NCBI GenBank assembly: GCA_003222275.1
Contig: QHVJ01000029.1
Span: 1 to 32,256 of the forward strand
DNA: 32,256 bases
Source of the DNA: Acidobacteriota bacterium
Lineage (GTDB): Bacteria > Acidobacteriota > Vicinamibacteria > Fen-336
Reading direction: 5' to 3'
Shown here: positions 28,581 to 32,256 of the stretch, piece by piece
Numbering within the stretch: position 1 is the first letter of the stretch
How the letters are laid out: each line of letters begins with the position of its first letter
The notes under the pieces: model-generated
Told to the model about the DNA's origin: nothing
The model's input: only the letters and a program-made list of their open reading frames with translations
Database searches by the model: none
Made by a program: the position numbers and the translations under genes

Positions 28581-31283
28581 CTACGGCCGGCCGCCCGCGG
28601 ATCGCCGGTCCGTCTCCCGGAACGGCTTCTTCTGCCGGTAGAGCTCGAGGCGCGCGGCGATCTCACCGGACAACCCGACGGGACCGCCCGACGCCGCGAG
28701 TGACATCGCCTCCTGGGCGACGGCGGTCGCGCGGTCGAAATCACCGGACGCCGCGTACGCCGCGGCGAGGGTGTCCAGCATCACCGGCTGCCGACGGGCG
28801 GTCCGCTCGGTCGCGCGCTCCGCGAGACGCACCGCCTCGCCGGGATTCCGGATCCTCGGGTCGGGATGGGTGGCGAGGATCCACGCGATCTCGTTCAGCG
28901 GCAGCGGCCAGTCCGGCCGGAGGCTCAGCGCGGTCCGGAGCTGGCGGAGGGCCTCGTCCCGCTGGCCCATCGAGCGGAGCGCGAGGCCGAGGTTGTGGTG
29001 GGCCTCGGCGTCGTCCGGGTTCGCGCGCAGCGCCTCGCGAAACTCGCGCACCGCCTCGGCCAGCCGGCCTTGCGATCCGAGAACGCTGCCGAGGCTGTTG
29101 TGCGCCGCCGGGAGCCGCGGGTCGATGGCGAGCGCGCGGCGATAGTGCACGACCGCTTCGTCGAGCTTCCCCTGCTGCTTCAGCGCCCGGCCCAGGTTGT
29201 AGTGGGCGATGGCCAGCCCGGGGGCGAGCCTCACCGCCTCGCGGAAATGGCCGAGGGCCTCCTCCGTCCTTCCCTTCTCCCGCAGAGCGACGCCCATCCA
29301 GTCGTGGAGCTCCGCGTTTTCCGGCTTCGCCTTGAGCGCCGCCTGGAAATGTTCGATGGCTTCGTCCCACTGCGCCCGGGAGGCCAGGGCCGAGCCGAGA
29401 TAGGCGTGCGCTTCGGCCGAGCCGGGGTCGAGCGCGAGGGCGCGACGGTAGCTGAGGATGGCCTCGTCCAGCTTGCCCTGCTTGGCCAGAACGAAACCGA
29501 GCTGGGTCGCCGCCGCCGCACTCTCCGGCTCCACGGTGGCGGCGCGGCCGAGGAGGCTGGCCGCCTCGTCCAGCCGCCCTTTCTCCGCGAGAGCGCGGCC
29601 CAGCAGCATCCGCGTGTCGGGCGCGTTCGGCTCGAGCGCCAGGGCCTGACGAAGCTGGGCAATGGCCCCGTCGACGTCGCCTCGCTCCTTCAGGAGAGCG
29701 GCCAGCTGAACGTGCGCCCGCTCGTTCTTCGGCCCGACGGCGACCGCCTTCCGGGCCGCGGTCAGGGCCGCGTCCAGGTTGCCCTCGGCCGCGGCGATCT
29801 TCGACATCTGCAGATGGCAGTCCGCGAAACCGGGCCTTTGCCGGAGCATCTCCTCGCAGAGGGCCCGGGCCTCCGGATACTTCTTGTCCTCCACGAGCTT
29901 GTTGAGCCGCTGGTCTTTTCGGAAGAATGCGATGAGGTCCTTGGCGTCTTCCTTGCTCCGGTCGAAGCCGCGTGAGGAGACGTCGCCGCCGCGTCCCAGG
30001 TAGCCGAGCGCAGCCAGGCGCTGCCGGGAAGCCTCGTCCAGGGCCGCCGACTCCGGAGCGGGTCCGGGAGCGCGGCCGGCCGCCGCCAGGATGCCGAAGA
30101 GGGTCCGACGCAGGGCATCCGCCCGCGCCGGCTCGCGCTCGAGGAGGTTCACCGCCTCCGCCGGATCGCTCCGGAGGTCGTAGAGCTCGGGGCGCGTGGT
30201 CTCGATGTACTTCCACCCGTCCACGATGACGCCGAGCAGCGAGGTCGCGCCGTAGTAGCGGGTCGGAGTCACGGTCTCCGCGTAGAGGGGCCTCGCTCCC
30301 CCCGCCGCGCCCCGCCCCGTGAGCCAGGGCGAGAGGTCCATGCCCTGCACCTCTTTGGGAACCGGAGCTCCCACCAGGGAGACGATGGTGGGAGCGATGT
30401 CGATGAGGCTCACCGGAACGTCGACCGGCCGCGACGCCGCCGGCGCGCGCGGCAGCCGCATCACCAGGGGCACCCGTAGTGCGCCTTCGTAGATGAAGAA
30501 GCCATGGTTCAGCTCGCCGTGCTCTCCGAGCATCTCCCCGTGGTCTCCGGTGATGACGATGAGCGTGTCGTCGTAGAGGCCAAGCTGCCGGAGCTTCTCC
30601 AGGACCTGGCCCACGCAGTAGTCGGCGAAGGCCACCTCCCCCTCGTAGGGATGCGCGCTCCACTTCGAAGCGAACGGCTCGGGCGGCTCGTAGGGCTCGT
30701 GGGGGTCGTAGAAGTGGACGAAGAGAAAGAAGCGCTGCTCCTTGTGCTCGTCCAGCCAGTCCCGGGCGAGGCGGGTCGTCTCGTCGCCCTTGCGCTCGCT
30801 GAGGTCGCCGATCTTGTGCACGGCCTGGAAGCGATCGTCGTACGTGTCGAAGCCCTGGCTCGTGCCGAAGCGGCGGTCGAGCACGAACGTGCTGACGATC
30901 GCCCCGGTCGTGAAGCCTCGAGGCTTGAGCATCTCGGCCAGCGTCAGGCTCGCGTCGGGCAGCCGGTTCAGCAGGTTGTCGCGCAACCCGTGGGTGGGCG
31001 GCAAGGTCCCCGTGAGCATGGAGACGTGGGCGGGCAACGTCATGGGCACGGGGGTGTGGACGTTCCTGAACAGCACGCCCTCCCGGGCCACGGCGTCGAT
31101 GTTCGGTGTCGTCGGCCGCGGGAAGCCGTAGGCGCTCACATGGTCGGCCCGAAGCGTGTCGATGCTGATCAGAAGGACGTTGCGGACGGCGGGCCGGGAC
31201 CGCGAGCAGGCGGAGACGAGCCCGGCACTCAGGAGCACGAGAATCCAGACGACCCGCGAAACACGACGGGAGTCCGACGGCAC
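28581..31283 (-). CDS. Sulfatase-fold lipoprotein fused to a long TPR tail
   Basis: A 900-residue paralogue of the protein at 18563-20923. A lipoprotein signal (VVWILVLLSAGLVSAC, Cys26) anchors it in a membrane. The sulfatase-fold domain (about 35-400) has ISIDTLRADHVSAYG (Asp42), HFYDPHEPYEPPEPF, ITGDHGEMLGEHGE and VSLIDIAPTIVSLVG. The nucleophile region reads MTLPAH (Thr82, His86) where sulfatases have C/S-x-P-x-R, so it should not be a formylglycine sulfatase. From about 445 to 880 some ten or more TPR units follow (for example AILSYRRALALDPGSAEAHAYLGSAL). Start GTG at 31283. The terminator of the TonB-receptor gene ends 16 bases upstream, so it needs its own promoter or read-through. Confidence 0.9.
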   Translation of the reverse strand: MPSDSRRVSRVVWILVLLSAGLVSACSRSRPAVRNVLLISIDTLRADHVSAYGFPRPTTPNIDAVAREGVLFRNVHTPVPMTLPAHVSMLTGTLPPTHGLRDNLLNRLPDASLTLAEMLKPRGFTTGAIVSTFVLDRRFGTSQGFDTYDDRFQAVHKIGDLSERKGDETTRLARDWLDEHKEQRFFLFVHFYDPHEPYEPPEPFASKWSAHPYEGEVAFADYCVGQVLEKLRQLGLYDDTLIVITGDHGEMLGEHGELNHGFFIYEGALRVPLVMRLPRAPAASRPVDVPVSLIDIAPTIVSLVGAPVPKEVQGMDLSPWLTGRGAAGGARPLYAETVTPTRYYGATSLLGVIVDGWKYIETTRPELYDLRSDPAEAVNLLEREPARADALRRTLFGILAAAGRAPGPAPESAALDEASRQRLAALGYLGRGGDVSSRGFDRSKEDAKDLIAFFRKDQRLNKLVEDKKYPEARALCEEMLRQRPGFADCHLQMSKIAAAEGNLDAALTAARKAVAVGPKNERAHVQLAALLKERGDVDGAIAQLRQALALEPNAPDTRMLLGRALAEKGRLDEAASLLGRAATVEPESAAAATQLGFVLAKQGKLDEAILSYRRALALDPGSAEAHAYLGSALASRAQWDEAIEHFQAALKAKPENAELHDWMGVALREKGRTEEALGHFREAVRLAPGLAIAHYNLGRALKQQGKLDEAVVHYRRALAIDPRLPAAHNSLGSVLGSQGRLAEAVREFREALRANPDDAEAHHNLGLALRSMGQRDEALRQLRTALSLRPDWPLPLNEIAWILATHPDPRIRNPGEAVRLAERATERTARRQPVMLDTLAAAYAASGDFDRATAVAQEAMSLAASGGPVGLSGEIAARLELYRQKKPFRETDRRSAGGRP

Positions 31284-31299
31284 GACCCGATCCTAGACG

Positions 31300-31329
31300 A
31301 AAAAGGGCGGCTCCCGGAGGAGCCGCCCT
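31300..31329 (-). terminator. Intrinsic terminator of the second TonB-receptor gene
   Basis: On the minus strand: AGGGCGGCTCC, a 4-base loop and its perfect complement (11 base pairs, 31304-31329), then a run of five T (31304-31300), the first of which is still paired in the stem. Stem, tight loop and T-run make a classical Rho-independent terminator, 19 bases after the receptor stop codon. Confidence 0.85.
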
Positions 31330-31348
31330 GGTCGTCGCCTTCCGTGCG

Positions 31349-32256
31349 CTAGAACGAGAAACGAACCATCAACTGCAGCAGACGCGGGAAGCCGCGCGTG
31401 GCGGTTACGGTTCCGAAGGACGAGGAGCCGAAGGTCATGTCGGGGCCGTTGAACTGGGTGTTGTTGAAGATGTTGATCATCTCGAACCGGACCATGACCT
31501 GCTTGCTGCCGCCGATCGGCTCGACCTTCTGGAACGCGACGTCGGTCTGGGTCTTGAACGGCGTGCGCATGTCCGTTTCCGTGCGCGGAGAGTTGCCGAA
31601 CGTGAACGCGGGCGCGTTCGACCAGGCGGCGGGGTTGAACCAGTTGGCGATGCAGCCGCACTCCGGGTCGTAGTGGCTGTCGGTGTTGCCCGAGGTCGCC
31701 GGGCTGGTGCCGGTCAAGTTGGGCCGCTGCAGCCGCGTGAAGATCCCGGCGGTGTTGGTGGACTGGATGATGGCCGCCGGGAATCCGGTCTGGAAGTACC
31801 CCGTGGCCGTGATCGCCCAGCCGCCGAAGAGGACGCGAGCGATCCCCGGCTCGGACAGGTGCTGCTTGCCCTTGCCGAAGGGCAGCTCGGCGGTCAGCCC
31901 GAAATTGAGGCGATGCGGCTGCTCCGTGATCGAGTGCGCGTACTCGGCGTCGACGTCATAGCTGTTGAGCGGCCGGTTGCGGTCACCGCTGTTGTTGGAG
32001 AACTGGTTCAGCTCGCCGAAGACGTTGTTCTTGTTCGAGCTGAACGTGTAGTTGATGCGCCCGCCCCAGCCGTTCGCGATGGGCCGCTCCAGCCGCACCA
32101 CCAGTGAATGGTACTGGGCCTTCCCGCCGCTGACCTGGGCGGCCAGCAGGTCGCCGAACTGCGGGTAGGGCCGCAGGAGCTGGCGACGGGTGATGGTCCG
32201 CTGGTTGGCGAAGTTGCCGAAGGCAGGGTTGCCGTAGAACGGATTCGGCAGCTGGT
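31349..32256 (-). CDS. TonB-dependent receptor (Oar-like), C-terminal part
   Basis: The last 302 residues of an outer-membrane beta-barrel; the 5' part lies beyond the window. The frame is open to the window edge, reading QLPNPFYGNPAFGNF then LLRPYPQFGDL, a phrase typical of Oar-like receptors, then alternating aromatic strands (GGRINYTFSSNKNNVFGEL, LNFGLTAELPFGKGKQ, WAITATGYFQTGFPAAI) and the C-terminal LQLMVRFSF with the final Phe used for barrel insertion. The late segment VMVRFEMINIFNNTQFN matches the usual DxxNxFN-like strand before the end. An internal GTG at 32101 is not the start. It lies upstream of, and in line with, the second sulfatase-TPR gene, with a terminator between. Confidence 0.9.
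   Translation of the reverse strand, partial: QLPNPFYGNPAFGNFANQRTITRRQLLRPYPQFGDLLAAQVSGGKAQYHSLVVRLERPIANGWGGRINYTFSSNKNNVFGELNQFSNNSGDRNRPLNSYDVDAEYAHSITEQPHRLNFGLTAELPFGKGKQHLSEPGIARVLFGGWAITATGYFQTGFPAAIIQSTNTAGIFTRLQRPNLTGTSPATSGNTDSHYDPECGCIANWFNPAAWSNAPAFTFGNSPRTETDMRTPFKTQTDVAFQKVEPIGGSKQVMVRFEMINIFNNTQFNGPDMTFGSSSFGTVTATRGFPRLLQLMVRFSF

Noticed and set aside
28840-30000. A repeated pattern every 102 bases that could be taken for a tandem DNA repeat
   Set aside because: It is the DNA image of 34-residue TPR units in the sulfatase-TPR protein; the bases diverge strongly between units.

Overview
The window is high in G+C (clearly above 60% by eye; not computed), densely coded, and looks like a chromosomal segment of a Gram-negative soil or sediment bacterium, most likely an Acidobacteriota lineage (Vicinamibacteria/Thermoanaerobaculia-like). 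The grounds are two Oar-type TonB-dependent receptors, one with an N-terminal carboxypeptidase-regulatory-like domain, two sulfatase-fold proteins fused to long TPR tails, several lipoproteins and exported proteins, Pal, a short TatA, and heavy use of ATGA/GTGA start-stop overlaps. The phylum assignment is inference. No rRNA, tRNA, CRISPR array, transposase or prophage gene was seen. No gene-free stretch exceeds 300 bases; the longest are 20924-21187, 2670-2901, 8925-9061 and 8188-8312, each described below.

Layout. 1-799: 3' part of uvrA, broken by a frameshift between the ABC signature and Walker B. 834-2669 (-): large uncharacterised lipoprotein. 2902-4305 (+): zinc-ribbon/B-box-like membrane protein, overlapping a convergent SGNH hydrolase by 32 bases. 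8187 down to 4274 (-): a probable five-gene operon (DnaJ-domain protein, small membrane-anchored protein, gmhA, deoxyhypusine-synthase-like protein, SGNH hydrolase). It is divergent from a stand-alone PuuD-type urate oxidase membrane domain (8313-8924, +). The 125-base gap between them holds two promoter-like elements whose -35 boxes form one perfect palindrome. 8938-9060: a long inverted repeat between convergent genes.

13599 down to 9062 (-): an overlapping four-gene cluster of a transmembrane Ser/Thr kinase, two exported proteins of unknown function and an MBL-fold hydrolase, with a good promoter candidate in front. 18525 down to 13696 (-): SGNH-like membrane protein, exported amidohydrolase, a 55-residue LysW-type carrier overlapping a LarE-type sulfur transferase, tatA (52 residues) and pal.

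20923 down to 18563 (-): sulfatase-fold/TPR protein, divergent from a (+) operon of a small exported protein (21188-21520) and an Oar-like TonB receptor (21531-24344), followed by a terminator hairpin and a thioredoxin-like/TPR protein with an interrupted active site. 25341-26531 (-): Tat-exported molybdopterin oxidoreductase of the sulfite oxidase family. 26609-28159 (+): exported TPR protein. 28545 down to 28156 (-): exported cupin. 31283 down to 28581 (-): second sulfatase-fold/TPR protein. 31349-32256 (-): C-terminal part of a second TonB receptor, ended by a clean intrinsic terminator.

Most of the window serves the cell envelope: outer-membrane uptake (TonB receptors), envelope integrity (Pal), heptose precursors (GmhA), Tat export with a Tat substrate, and surface or periplasmic hydrolases. 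The least explained parts are the LysW-LarE pair, the non-canonical sulfatase-fold proteins beside TonB receptors, the lysine-less deoxyhypusine-synthase homologue, and the kinase-led exported-protein operon.
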